Shown piece by piece: positions 1 through 11,254 of a DNA stretch of 64,000 bases. Position numbers and translations under genes: made by a program. The DNA is from Cristatella mucedo (lineage: Eukaryota; Bryozoa; Phylactolaemata; Cristatellidae): contig WPIO01000012.1 of assembly GCA_009760855.2 (NCBI GenBank), forward strand, positions 2,514,001 through 2,578,000, in the 5' to 3' direction. The stretch's first letter is position 1. Each line of letters starts with the position of its first letter. A model generated the notes under the pieces. That model worked only from the letters and a program-made list of their open reading frames with translations. It did no database searches and had not been told where the DNA came from.

Positions 1-53
1 CCTTGTCATGTAAGGAAGACATCGGGGAGTCCACAAGAAATCGAGAATGGCTA

Positions 54-309
54 CATTCTCGAAGCAATGTCTATGAGAAGTAGAGGCAGCTGAGCCCATT
101 GAACAAGTCATTGCATCGACGACCCAACCACCGGCAGCACAGCTGTGACATCGACAAACATTCCCAATTCTGATCGACAGCCATTCTCGAAGCAATGTCT
201 ATGAGAAGTAGAGGCAGCTGAGCCCATTGAACAAGTCATTGCATCGACGACCCAACCACCGGCAGCACAGCTGTGACATCGACAAACATTCCCAATTCTG
301 ATCGACAGC
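54..309. repeat. Perfect 128-bp direct tandem duplication
   Basis: Two copies (54-181 and 182-309), each beginning cattctcgaagcaatg and ending gatcgacagc, read as identical at every base. No mismatch means the duplication is recent or an assembly artefact. No ORF or known family is recognised in the unit. The second copy directly abuts the tail of a minus-strand LINE end. Confidence 0.9.
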
Positions 310-310
310 C

Positions 311-400
311 ATAATAATAATAATATATTTGATAAAGTGCCCTCACATAACTCAATCTCTTTCTAGATGCTTTACATTTGCTGCAAAGGAAGCGCAAGAC
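311..400 (-). mobile_element. LINE family B, 3' terminal fragment
   Basis: On the + strand it reads (ata)n, then ttgataaagtgccctcac, aactcaatctctttctag, atgctttacatttgctgc. This is the reverse complement of the 3' end that recurs at 5264, 44440 and 53683. Only the last ~90 nt are present, a typical severe 5' truncation from target-primed reverse transcription. Confidence 0.7.
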
Positions 401-3239
401 ATCTATCTACCAGCGATGATGCAGCCATTGAAAATGGTGTGCCCGACAGCTGGGCAATCGGCTGCCACAATCGGCCGTTGCTTCGGCTCGAGTTACCTTT
501 CGACTCTAACTTGAATGGCTTGCATTGACCGACGGCTAAGCTGTTGGATAATCAATCGGCAGCACTAGGCCAGCAGTGACCGGACACCCCACAGGTAGCC
601 GACTTCAGATGACACCCCACAGCAACCAAAGCAATCGCCAAGCCAATGCCCACAGCTGCAACGACCATCCATCCATGCAGAGGTCCACACGGTGAGCTGG
701 CAAAGAGCACGACTGAAGCCCATCCACATGCTCCCTCATGCCTCCTCCTGGCCTAAAGGCACCTTCAGGACTACCTCGGCATGGTCGATGAAGCATTACA
801 AAGCCCCAACCAGAATCGAGGGTGAAATGCATGTCAGCCCACTAACAAAGGTTGCGCCGATCATAAAGACCGAGGAACATATTTGTGAATGCATGGCATT
901 CACATTTTCTTAGGTGAGCAGCTGTAACACTCGAAAGCCCAAAACATCGAAACACGTAAACTTGTTCAGGCAAATCCACAGGCCTACAAAACAACATCCG
1001 GGTGGATATATGCAGAGAACACCAGAGGTGGCAGCATCTTCAACTGTGGTCACTTTTTTTAGTGAGATCTATCAGGTCTCGAGGTAAAGAAAATTCATTT
1101 TGGTAAGGTAGAGGCTGACGTTACTGGTTCCCACCATTTACGCAAGCTCCTACCATGGATCAAGAATCAAGAGCTAGCTGCTCGATTCCGAGTGGCAACA
1201 ACATTTTTTTTCCAGCAGTGCTACTGAGCAGCACTAAGTGCACAGTGCTAAAGCCGGCTAATCGACACAATGCCAGTACCAGCATTTGTGGCTATCAGTT
1301 TACATTCGAACCACTCTAGACCGTGGCTAAAGAGTATCGACCGAGGGGTATATAGGTGGAGACTGCAATTTAATGGACCAATGTCTTTTAAGCTTAGTGA
1401 TTGCATCGAGGAATAGGCTTACATGCCCGGAAGCTTAAAAAAAGACTGACAGACCAGCCACGAAAGGTTCACACGAATTGACAAAGCCCAGCCACAAAAC
1501 AGTAGGCCGGCTGGATAAACAGCACACCCAAACCGCTGGCAGGTATGGACACGCAGTGGAAACTGATGCCCAATTCCTCGGAGGAGCCTCGTGAGAATTC
1601 CAAAAAAACGCATGGATGAACCAGCAGCCACAGTGTGAAACACCAACAAAGGGATCCCAGCTATACAAAAGCTGATGAATGATGTCGGATTGTCCTCAAG
1701 AGTTGAAGGTCCCCCTGACCTTTAAAACCCAAAGCACTAGTATTAGTCTCATCAACTAGCCCGGTTCGATCGGCAAAGCTTTCTGCGAGCTCAAACAATA
1801 CAGCAGACATCATAAGCACAGTGTATGGGCAACTCTGACAGCAAGAAAGCATGAGGATCAGTGCCAAGCGGACACACAATGAGCATGCGCACAAAACTTG
1901 AAAAAGCTTGGTCTTCGCACAAATGCTCATGCCAGTCATATCAACATGAGAGCTGGCAGCCAAGCAGCTTTGAGCACGTGCGGACCAGAATTCGACTTCA
2001 GACCAGACTTTGCTTCGCGTTTCAGTCTTGCATTTTGCGTTTGGACCTTTCAAAGCAATCTGCCCATAGCAGCAACCCCCTGCATATGAACCGTGTCTGC
2101 TGTAAAGAAAAAAGTAGCCACGCAATAGCTCAACGTCTAACTCGTGTACCCACAGGATGGCTTCAGCGATTCAAGATTGCTTTTTGGGAGTGGACACCCG
2201 CAAACAGTCCCTCTGAAAGTCTTAGGGTGCAGAGTGCACACAACTTAAAATTTGGCAAGTGGCACAGCCACAGTCACACCGTGGACGATCGGTCTGGTAC
2301 CATCAAGCTGCTCAATCCTTCAACACTGGCAGGTCCTTGGGCAGTGCCTGGTCGACTATGGCTCCTAGGGAGGTCAGCACCGTGCACACGCACTGAAGGA
2401 TTTTAAACAAGTTCGTAGTTCCAGTTCATCACTACCGAGATGTGCTCTTGCCTAATTTCGCGCAGGTCAGCAACGACGACTCACGGTGCTGCCACGGCGG
2501 CTGACTGGCTGGCGAACTAGTTGCAAACAGAGATGCAGCAGTAGTTCAACAACAATTCGTCGGGCTAATCGTGCAGAGGAGGAGGTGGAGGAGGAGGAGT
2601 ATCTAGGAGTTATCTAGGGACTGAAGCCGGCAAGGCGGCTTGGCATTGCACTGTACAGGCAATCAATCAGTCGGAGTCGGTCACAGCAACCCGCTCGAGA
2701 TGACACACACAACTTGGATTCAATCCTACATTAAAGTTTAGGAGTTCGTAGGAGGCAGACAGGCGACATAACTACGAAGCACTGGATTTTAGGAGGGGGC
2801 ACATGCCATATCAACGGTGGCCTTTCAATGTTTAGCATCGGCAAAGCCGTGGCAGCTAGTCTCCTGATGACAGCAGTAAATATATTCATTTTTCATTCAC
2901 CTACTGTTCGTAGGGGTGTAGGGGTTGAAGGTGAGTGGATGGTCGGGGGGGGGGTACCATTCCTCCCCAACAAAGGTTATCCATATGGCCACGAAGGATA
3001 ACCTCTTGTCTAGATGGAAGACTGGGTTGCTGGAGTTGGGGCATACCTGCCACCTCGTGACACACCAATAATTACTTCAAGATCCTCTGCCGGGTAGACG
3101 GTTGACAGGCCACGACATTGGTAAGGTATGACACTATCACCAACATAAAGTGCATTCAATAATGGGTGTGCTTGCTGCACTGCCTGGGCCTGCTGACCAT
3201 CAGACCGACAATTTGGCCACACAGAACGAACCAGTCCAG
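401..3239. other. No recognised gene or element
   Basis: About 2.8 kb of mixed composition. Open frames here are short, overlap on both strands and match nothing I recognise. A short GGA-rich tract lies near 2578-2600 and a G run near 2945-2955. Confidence 0.4.
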
Positions 3240-3560
3240 CAGCCTAAATAGCAATAATAACCTTACATTTATATAGCATCATTAAGACCTAAAACCTTTT
3301 CTAGGCACTTTATGTATACTGGAAAGAAAGCACATCAATTGGTTAATGTTAACTGGCAGTATTGCTAGCAAGTTTCAAGCTTTAGGAGCATCCAAACTGA
3401 AGGCACAGTCTCCCTAGGATTTGAGGTTGGTTAGAAGCACATCTAAACGACTCGAGTCAGGAGAATGGATGGTATGATGCAAAACATGATAAAGCATCAA
3501 GAACTGCTGTTAGCATTCTATTGGTTCTTGCTGGGCTGAGATGGAAGATGAAAAGTCTCT
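3240..3560 (-). mobile_element. LINE family B, diverged 3' fragment
   Basis: The order of conserved blocks is that of family B read backwards: (ata)n, a tail resembling tagcatcattaagacct, tttctaggcactttatg, then the region coding for the end of the RT ORF (tctccctaggatttgagg) and gaatggatggtatgatgc. It is much more diverged than the copy at 5264-6225, hence older. Confidence 0.6.
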
Positions 3561-3852
3561 TCACACGTGACCCAATGCTCTATTACATCTTGAACAATTT
3601 ATTAAGATTTATCAAACAACTTCCTTGATATAACTGCATCGTTGACCTAGCATTGAGTCATGCATTGACCCCCCTATTGTTCCACACTTAAGCCACAGTA
3701 CCTCTAATCTGCAACCACAACACATTGTTAGCAATGGCACACACTTTTTGGTCAAGATGCAGCACCACATCCACACGAATAGAAAGTATATTTAACCCCT
3801 GTTGATTAAAGTGCAGTGGTCAGTAGGCTCAACCGAGCGTAGAGGCTCAGCA

Positions 3853-3994
3853 AAATTCATTTGTATAACTCCCTAGGAGAACTTAATCTCTATTCAGGCG
3901 CTTCACATACATATGTCAAGGGGCTCGAGCCCACGACCTCGGCCAGACCTTGGTCGGGGCGAGCACATCAACCACTGGGCCAAACCAGCTCGGA
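3853..3994 (-). mobile_element. SINE1 (tRNA-derived), full length
   Basis: Read on the minus strand it has a tRNA-like head with a box A-like ggcccagtggttgatgtg and a box B-like ggtcgtgggctcgagcccc, then gaagcgcctgaatagagatt and a terminal hairpin-like segment that also ends the family B LINEs. The 3' end is at the low-coordinate side (attcatttgtata). Related copies lie at 4340, 12976, 19352, 33831, 37963, 42719, 59385 and 63291. Confidence 0.8.
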
Positions 3995-4339
3995 AGATAT
4001 GATACATAACATACCGAGCTGGCTCTCCAACGAAGAGCTTGGCACATTTTTTGCTCGGGGCCGTTTGCCCACAAATGCGACCTTTCTGGTGTTTGTAGTG
4101 ATACTCAAGCACGACGGGCGAAGTCGGGTATAAGCTCACTGCTGCTCGTAACAACCAATATATACACGGATTTTACAGGATGTTGGCCGGGGCTACCCTG
4201 AATCAGAGACGTCACATAACGTCCGCATTAAACGAGCAAAAGTAACCAGGCGGCACACCAACGCAGGCTTCAGTAGCCGGCCTAGTAACCCCTGTGGCGT
4301 CTTACAAAACGACCTGAAGCTAGAAAGTATCAACACTAT
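3995..4339. other. No recognised feature
   Basis: About 345 bp between two minus-strand SINE1 copies. Nothing coding or repetitive is recognised. Confidence 0.4.
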
Positions 4340-4466
4340 AATTCATTTGCACGGCACCCTATGAGAACTTAGTTTCTATTCAGGCGCTTTACATATACCA
4401 CGAGGCTCGAGCCCAAGAACTCGGTCGGTTGGGGCAAGCATCCTAACCATTGGGCCAACCCAAAAG
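4340..4466 (-). mobile_element. SINE1 copy
   Basis: Same structure as the copy at 3853: attcatttgc at the 3' end, tttctattcaggcgcttt in the tail, a box B-like ggctcgagcccaagaac and a box A-like ggttaggatgc. The head is slightly shortened between the two boxes. The pair at 3853 and 4340 lies in the same orientation. Confidence 0.75.
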
Positions 4467-5263
4467 AGGCACGAACCATATTTGCGTCGCATGCCTGTAC
4501 GAGGCCTTTGGCATTATACAGATAGGCGAAGAGTACAATCTGATCTCTCACAAAATATTACTCAGCCTGATCAGAACTGGCGCTGCAAGTGACTACCAAG
4601 CTAACCGAGGCACCAGGACGCGAACAGGCGGCACAACCCTTTCGACTGGCACAGCAGGAAGCACTATCGGGATGCGCCACACTTCGGGCTCGGCTCTACA
4701 ACAGCCCGCGGTCCGTGGGCTAATATGCTAACGAGAAAAACACACAAAACAAACTACGCGATGAACAGAATACTCACTTCGGCAAGATGTTGCGCAGCGC
4801 AAGCACGAGACAGCGCTAAAGAGTGGAGGCATACAGAAGACGCGCGGCCGCTGGCTAGTAGGCTCTTACGTCTCCAATCAACAAGCCCATAATTTCTTCC
4901 TTCTCGGTCGACAGAGCATGCGCTAGGCACACCATATAGACGTCTGCATTAATGACAACTCGGGTCACGGCCATGAAAGCCAGCGGTATTCAGCAGTCCC
5001 TCGTATTAGCGAGCCAGTCCCACGGGAGCGGAAAAAGAAGTAGGAATAACGGACTCGCGGCAGCTTCGCCATAGACGCAAGTCCGCACTTCCTTAGATGG
5101 GTACAACGCGAAAAACAATCTAAGCATTGCTGGCAAACGAGCAGCCAATGACGAAGGCGTTTGACGGACCAGGATATATTTTTACCTCGCAATTGCATGC
5201 TCTAATACAATTGATTAAACGGGAGCGCCGATAACGTAATATTAGTCCAACGAGTGCGTATTG
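4467..5263. other. No recognised feature
   Basis: About 800 bp of moderately GC-rich DNA. Short frames on both strands have no recognisable domain. Confidence 0.4.
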
Positions 5264-6225
5264 CTAATAATAATAATAATAATAATAATGCACTCGATAA
5301 AGCGCCCTCAGAGATCTCAATCTTTCTCTAGGCGCTTTAAATTTGCTGCAAAGGGAAATACAATTGAATGGTGAGAAATATCACGCTTGATACACAAACA
5401 AAATGAATAACATGGTTAGGGGTGACATGCACAGGGTCTGCATGCAAATATGGTTAGTGGCAGCATGCACAGTGTCAGCCCGCAGTATATAATCAAGGAC
5501 GAATCACAGGGACCCACTAAATGCTGTCCTAAATAGGTGTGCTTTCAAGTTCTTTTTAAATGTGGTCAGGTCAGGGGATGTTCTGACGCAAGTCGGGAGG
5601 GAGTTCCAGGCTTTGGGAGCATACGAACTAAATGTACGGTCTCCAAAGGATTTGAGGTTTGTACGAGGTATTTGTAGACTGTTGGATTCCGAAAAGCGGG
5701 TGGTGCGATGCTTGGCCTGATGGGAGAGTATATCTGAGAGATAGGCTGGAGCCAAAGAATGAAGGGACCTATAAGTGAGCGACAAAACCTTGAAGTCGAT
5801 GCATTGCCTTACTAGGAGCCAGTGCAGGTCGGCGAGAAGTGGTGTGATATGGCAACTGCGACGCTCACAACAGACAAGCCTAGCTGCAGAGTTTTGCACC
5901 AGCTGCAATCGCCTGATCGCACATGCCGGTAGGCCAGTAAGCAGCGAGTTGCAGAAGTCGGGACGGGATGTCACGAATGCATGGACCAACTTGGACGTTG
6001 TATCCTTATCTAAACAAGCCCGAATTTTAGCAATGTTATGCAGCTGAAAATAGGCAGATTTGACCGTGGAGCTTATATGGTCGTCTAACGAGAGGTCGCT
6101 TTGGAACATGATACCTAGATGTCTTGCTGATTCAGCAGGAGATATGCTGGCAGTACTAATTATCAGCGTGAGCCTTTCCAATTTCTGAATCACACTGGTT
6201 TTTCCCATAACTAGTAAGTTAGTTT
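5264..6225 (-). mobile_element. LINE family B (L2/CR1-type), 5'-truncated copy
   Basis: Non-LTR retrotransposon fragment on the minus strand. Positions 6208-5504 encode an uninterrupted 234-residue frame equal to the region after the RT catalytic core. It contains LDDHISSTVKSAYFQL, SRPDFCNSLLTGLP, LVQNSAARLV, HITPLLADLHWL, DFKVLSLTYRSLHSLAPAYL and a C-terminal WNSLPTCVR block, the standard thumb and C-terminal region of L2/CR1 RT proteins. A ~220-nt 3' UTR and the shared hairpin tail follow, then (ATT)n at 5264-5289. The copy starts inside the RT ORF, so it cannot move by itself, but the intact frame suggests a fairly recent insertion. A similar copy lies at 44440-45835. Confidence 0.88.
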
Positions 6226-6655
6226 TTAACTAAAATACATTTCTTAGTGTTTTGTAATCGGTGGTATCAATCGGACAGATCATTAGAGGCAATTGTGTGT
6301 AAGCCCTGGCCCTCGGTCCTGTGTAGCCATTGCAGACGTGGGCTTAGTTGTATGAGTTTTAGTGTCGTGCAAAAGCTGCTCAACCAGATCCACTCGGTTT
6401 GCGGCTGCAATTTGCTAGCTGGCGTTATTCAATTAGCGAAACTGGTCTTGGGAGACACTGGTGCGGCTTCGGTGTGTGCGTGGTCAAGCAGGTGGTGAGA
6501 GGGCTTTCGTATTTAGCGGAATGGCGCTAGTTTTGGTAACTGTATAGCCCTTCTAGGAAATGCTATCGTAGCTGTCGAGAGAACCTCCGTACTAGGTTAT
6601 CCTGCAAGTTCTCACGATATATGCGGAGTATCACCGCATGGTTTTTGATTTCGCG
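6226..6655. other. No recognised feature
   Basis: About 430 bp upstream of the AT-rich block. One 83-codon frame (6247-6498, +) is open but shows no recognisable domain. Confidence 0.35.
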
Positions 6656-6828
6656 CCTTTGATTTTATTTGCATGTTGCTTATTTGAAATGTTATATAAA
6701 ATAATACATACATTTATTAAATAGTTAAATAATTAATAAATCAATATATTAATTAAATATAAATATACTAATATAAATAATATTTTATATAAAATATAAA
6801 TTTATAATATAAACATTAAATATTGCGC
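6656..6828. repeat. AT-rich low-complexity block
   Basis: Almost pure A+T over ~170 bp (runs such as taattaataaatcaatata and aatattttatataaaat), sharply bounded by normal-composition DNA. It could be a DNA-unwinding or matrix-attachment type segment; nothing in it is coding. Confidence 0.75.
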
Positions 6829-7022
6829 ATTGTTTGATTGTATTAGATTTCGCGAATTGGATTTTTCTTTCTCAAATAGTAGTAATGGCCATTTATTCGC
6901 TAGCAAGCGGACTAGAGTCAAATTGCGAAGACGGCTTTGGTTTCGTATTTATTTGGCACGTATGCAATGCGGACCAGCGTATTTTGTGCCTGCATCGGGA
7001 GTGCTGTGCCTTCTCTGCTTCA

Positions 7023-7062
7023 ATTTGCATGTAGTATAGTTGATTGCGGTGTGCTATATAAG
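7023..7062 (+). promoter_or_regulatory. Octamer plus TATA box, possible promoter
   Basis: An exact octamer ATTTGCAT at 7023-7030 is followed 24 bp later by TATATAAG at 7055-7062, the order and spacing of a simple RNA polymerase II promoter. A second ATTTGCAT lies at 6667-6674. A start about 30 bp downstream (near 7085-7090) would be expected. No transcript evidence is available, and TATA-like words are common in AT-rich neighbourhoods. Confidence 0.35.
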
Positions 7063-7241
7063 CGAGGCTCCGCACACTCTAGTCTACGAGCTGCGGTGAC
7101 TTCTGCGGTAAAGTCCAGAGGCCAGTAACGCAGCACCCGTGACGTTGCTAATCCTAGCTGAAGACGAGTGAGGAATACAGTCGAAGCTTTCGCCTCGCAG
7201 CACGGTCAACGAGTCACCTCAATACACGCAGTTATGCAGTT

Positions 7242-7433
7242 ATGGTCGCAGGATGCAGCAATAACGCAAAAAGCTCCCATATATACATGAAGCCAGTCAA
7301 GGTCTTTATAACGTGGACCAGCCTATTACGTAAGCGAAGAAAGTCATTGGCACTGACCTGCAGGCGCGCATATACAGCACCCGCCCTAGCGTACGACTCA
7401 CTTCGAAGCATACAACCGCAACGGACCAATTAA
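7242..7433 (+). CDS. Short ORF, weakly THAP-like start (uncertain)
   Basis: A 63-codon frame beginning MVAGCSNNAKSSHIYM, about 150 bp downstream of the predicted start of the promoter-like site at 7023-7062. The first residues resemble the opening of THAP zinc-finger domains (a Met near a GCSN motif), but the C-x2-4-C spacing and the later C-x2-H pair are not visible. I would not call it a THAP protein without a database match. It may be a broken first exon or chance. Confidence 0.18.
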   Translation: MVAGCSNNAKSSHIYMKPVKVFITWTSLLRKRRKSLALTCRRAYTAPALAYDSLRSIQPQRTN

Positions 7434-7524
7434 TATAGCAAGACGTATCCGTTCGTATTGGTTATTCAAGAACCACTAATAATTACTGGGCCTGTCGTAA
7501 TCTGGCAATTAAAAATTCTGACAT

Positions 7525-7529
<5 letters not shown>

Positions 7530-7562
<33 letters not shown>
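7530..7562. repeat. (AT)n microsatellite
   Basis: About 16 uninterrupted AT dinucleotides, just upstream of the family A LINE fragment. Confidence 0.95.
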
Positions 7563-7563
<1 letters not shown>

Positions 7564-7589
7564 GTATATAATCAACTGTATTTTTTTTT

Positions 7590-8128
7590 AAACGGAATCA
7601 AAATTTAATCGGAATCTGCTGCAGCAACAGATAAATGGATCGCTAGCCTTGCAAACGTTCGATTCTGGATGTCGGCAAATTTCCTTCAAACTAAAAGACG
7701 ACGAAATTGAATGACTACTCACACTACGCCCCAAGCGTGTGCGTAGACTTGGAGACTTTCCTCTTCTAGTAGGGAATGCTGCTGTGCGACTGTCACCGTG
7801 TGCTCGGAATTTAGGTGCTGTGGTTGAAAACTGCTTAATTTTGAAAGCGTTGTAAATGCAACTGCATCCCCAGCTAGCCATCACCTCCGATCCCTATCTA
7901 AGAATAGAGACTGTCTACCTCAATGGCTTGCAAAAATTAACTCCCTGGTTCTGTTTAGGCTGGATTATTGAAATTCAATCTTGGCTGGGGTACCGAAAAA
8001 AAGCTATTAGGCCACTGCACCCGGCAATGATTATGGTTGCAAAGGCTAGTTAACCAATATTAGAGGTTCAGCAGTATGTCTCATGTGTTGATGGAGCTGG
8101 GATGGCTCACGTTTGATGAGCGGTTATA
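7590..8128 (+). mobile_element. LINE family A, left part of a split copy
   Basis: The sequence parallels the family A element between about 15305 and 15775: gaatctgctgcagcaac, gattctggatgtcggcaaat, ctcggaatttaggtgctg, cgatccctatctaagaa and so on. It encodes the RT region after the catalytic box, with many frameshifts and stops. The homology breaks at ~8128, where a family B 3' end is inserted, and resumes at ~8698. Confidence 0.75.
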
Positions 8129-8697
8129 ACACTTCTCGCCGTCCTGCACTGGCTCCCAGTCAAGCAACGCATCTACTTCAAGGTTTTGTCGCTCGCTTTT
8201 AGGTCCCTTCATTCTTTGGTTCCAGCCTATCTGTCAGGTCAACTGCCCCACCAGACGCACAATCCACTTTTCAGAATCTAGCTGTTTACCCATACCTCAT
8301 ACAAACCTCAAATCATTTGGAGATCACGCCTAAAGTTTGTATGCTCCCATAGCCTGGAACTCACTTTCCACTTGCGTCACGACATTTCCCGACGTGTTCA
8401 AATTTAAAAAGAAACTAAACACACATTTATGTATCACAACATTTAGTGGGTCCCTGTGATTCGACCCTGCTTATGAGTGCTGACACTGAGCATACTGCCA
8501 CTAACCACACTTGTATGGTGACCCTGTGCATGTCACCCCTAACTATGTTATTCTTGCTGTTTATTGACCAGGCTGCCATTAGCCATTTTATCGTATTTCC
8601 CTTTCAGAAAATGTAAAGCGCCTAGAAATAAATTGAGTTCTCTGGGGGCGCTTTATCAAGTGTGTTAATAATATTCTTGTTATTATCATTATTACAT
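8129..8697 (+). mobile_element. LINE family B 3' end nested in a family A copy
   Basis: Begins acttctcgccgtcctgc (the ITPLL.DLHWLPV region of the RT), runs through tagcctggaactcactttcc and the 3' UTR (gtgggtccctgtgattcg, ccctgtgcatgtcacccc), and ends in the hairpin tail and (att)n near 8690. Family A sequence lies on both sides, so this insertion is the younger event. A 4-bp taac flanks both edges and could be a short target duplication. Confidence 0.8.
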
Positions 8698-9195
8698 AGT
8701 AACGTTCTTACGCTGACCCACATGGCCCGTCATGCCTGGCTCCTACATACCAAGCTGATCTGCTGCACCAGTTTCAAACTCCTCCTGCCCTCAGGCCCTA
8801 TAGCAATAATAAATTAGCTGTTCCATACCTTCACTTTAAGACCGTCGAGGACAGAAGCTTTTAATCTGCTGGTCCTAAACTGTGGAACTCACTTCCACAA
8901 TTCTTACGCAACGACATGTATTCTCCTGCTGCTGACTGTGGCACATCCTTTCCAGCCATACCGAGCTGCTATTTTTATGCTACTCACTACCTCAAACTGC
9001 TCTCCTGACTCAGCTACGCTTCTTTCACTCTCTTTGTTGCGTGAGATGCAGTCTATTGGCTACCTCGTACGTTCCGAAAGGCTTTGGGCGTGCTTCAGAA
9101 GGATTTCCTGCGTATAGACCTACTTATTCTTCATGGCTTTGTAGAGTTACAGGCCAAGGTACATATACAACATTGCATTATGTATATACACGTGC
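8698..9195 (+). mobile_element. LINE family A, right part of the split copy
   Basis: Resumes with gttcttacgctgacccac, matching family A at 15795, and continues through the C-terminal block (tgtggaactcacttccac) and family A 3' UTR to about 9195. The family A tail here lacks the hairpin shared by family B and SINE1. Confidence 0.75.
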
Positions 9196-9339
9196 CGTTA
9201 TAGGCATATACGTGAATGGCCGTACTTGTCCGAAAGTTCACGACTTTCTCTGGTAATAAGTCATGTGCTGCTTTCAGAGCGCCTTATTTCGATAGCGCAT
9301 TAGGCTGTGGTGGCAGATGCTTCAGTATTTAAATATTAA

Positions 9340-10300
9340 CTGACTGAGGTTGATAAGAAATGGCTCCACCGTAATTTGTAGTCGCTTCTTGTATGCGGGT
9401 TGGCTGGCGCATCGCGATCCTTGCGTGTAATTCTAGTTGGAGCAATTACTCGCCAGCAGTGACACAGAGGCTCAAATAAAAACGAACTGAAGATCTTAAA
9501 CTTCGCTGCACAAAAAAACCTCAAAACGTTTTGATAGGGTTCAAATCAGGGCTCATGCTTGGCCATGGCAAGTGGTGTCAGAAAAAGATCGAGAGAGTCG
9601 TCGAAAGAAATATTTCTCGCCGAGAGCACAGCACGGTGCGCTCGGTATCCTGATTCTTCTGCCTAATAAATCCTAAGCTTCGATGGGCTACTGAACTTAA
9701 TATATTGACATGTTTTAACAACGTCCTAGTATTGTATGCTAGTTCGCAATGCCTTCTACGCGATAGAGTTCAGTTATTGGCTGCTATGCAACAGCCCCAT
9801 AGCGTCACTCCTCGAGCTACCAGACTTATCCGTCTTCTGAAGGCAGTCACCGTGGTGCGGTTCATTAATGAACGGCTTTCCATATACTCTCCTAGCAGTA
9901 CTAAATATGTTGCACTTTGATTCATCAGTCCACACAGCTCTACAACCTCAGAAGAACGGTCAATTTGTTCAGCTTAAGCCCCGTTGCAAGTTGGTGTCCC
10001 AGCAGCAGCACTTTTCGCAGAGCAAATTTTTTCTTAAAGGCGCGCGTTTTTGTAGCCATTTCTTCCTGTTCGGTTTTCCGCTCGACCAAAGCTCTTCCTC
10101 GTTTCCTAACTGCTTCTCAATACTGTACAACGAACATTGATCGGAAATCACAAGCTCTCATGCAATGCGTATCTTGTTGTACCTCACACAATGCATTACC
10201 CAAACGTGTCATTTCATGAAGACATAAATCTCCCTTATGTGGCCCAACTTTCAGGTCTTGTTAGCCAAACTACCGCATCCAAATTTGGCGGCGATCGGAA
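9340..10300 (-). pseudogene. Tc1/mariner transposase relic
   Basis: Minus-strand fragments of a Tc1-type DDE transposase in the correct order. They are an N-terminal block with LHEM.RLGN (also seen in the copy at 35391), then WTDESKCNIFS near 9885-9925 holding the first catalytic Asp, then VTLWGC near 9800, then WPSMSPDLNPIKTF near 9530-9570, the block preceding the last acidic residue, then a C-terminal stretch. The pieces sit in different frames with stops between them, so the gene is dead. These elements cut and paste DNA at TA dinucleotides. I could not place terminal inverted repeats. A family B LINE begins just to the right. Confidence 0.75.
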
Positions 10301-10321
10301 GCCACCTAAACTGGTTTGATG

Positions 10322-10945
10322 AATTTAAAAAGACGACAAAAACAAACCACTAGTTATGGGCAAATTAAGTGTGATTCATACATTGGAAAAACTAACGCTC
10401 AAAATCGGCTCCGTTAGCATTTCTTCTGTTGAATCTGCACATAATCTTGGCGTCCTGATCCAAAGCGACCTCTCATTAGATGACCACATCAGCTTCACAG
10501 TCAAAGCTGCCTACTTGCACTTTTTCTTTCTCTGGCACCACCCTACCTATCACAACTACTCCATCACCGGGCGAATAATCGTACAACCCGCTGTTCTTAC
10601 TCAAATCGTTTATCCATACCTCGTAAGAATCTCAAAACCATGGGAAACCGTGCCTTTAATTCATATGCTCTCAAAACTTGGAACTCACTACCGACGCACG
10701 TCGCAACGTCCCCGGACATGACGACATTTAAAAAGAAGTTTGAAACGCACATACTTATTACAGCATTTGTTGGGCCTTTGGGATTCACCTTTCGCGTTCT
10801 TGTACCTGCTTACACTGTGCCTGGTGCTTGCGGCTGTTACCGCCAGTCATTTGGTAATGCTTTCTATACAGCTTCTGTAAAGTGCCTGCAAGGATTTGGT
10901 TCTCGAAGGGCGCTATATAAATGTATTAGTTATTATAGTTTCCGG
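10322..10945 (+). mobile_element. LINE family B, internally deleted 3' copy
   Basis: Encodes MGKLSVIHTLEKLTLKIGS and SDLSLDDHISFTVKAAYL, then jumps directly to the C-terminal LVRISKPW and WNSLPTHVATSPDMTTF blocks, skipping roughly 90 codons present in the copy at 5264-6225. The 3' UTR is diverged (gcctggtgcttgcggctg), and the tail ends gggcgctatataaatg plus a short att run. This version resembles the fragment at 33945. Confidence 0.75.
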
Positions 10946-11254
10946 AAATAGCACCGGGCAGACAAAAGCGCTTTAGCGTTTGATACTTGTGGCATTTATA
11001 GCGAGGTCCACAAACACCGGCTGGGCGCCTATTTTTCAATGCAATCCCTACTTCAGAAAGGTATGTTCTAGTATAATTTGCTTATTCTGCTCCTGCATAC
11101 GGTAGTAAATGCTTCATTTATTATAGATTGATACGAGTATTACTATGGTTAGCTGCGGCTGAGTCCCGTCGGGAGAGGTCTCGGTCAATGAGAATTACTC
11201 CTTTCCGGTTCACGCGTAAACTTCTGTTGGCACCTGTACATATACAGGTATATA
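10946..11254. other. No recognised feature
   Basis: About 310 bp between the LINE and the pogo-like end; nothing recognised. Confidence 0.35.
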
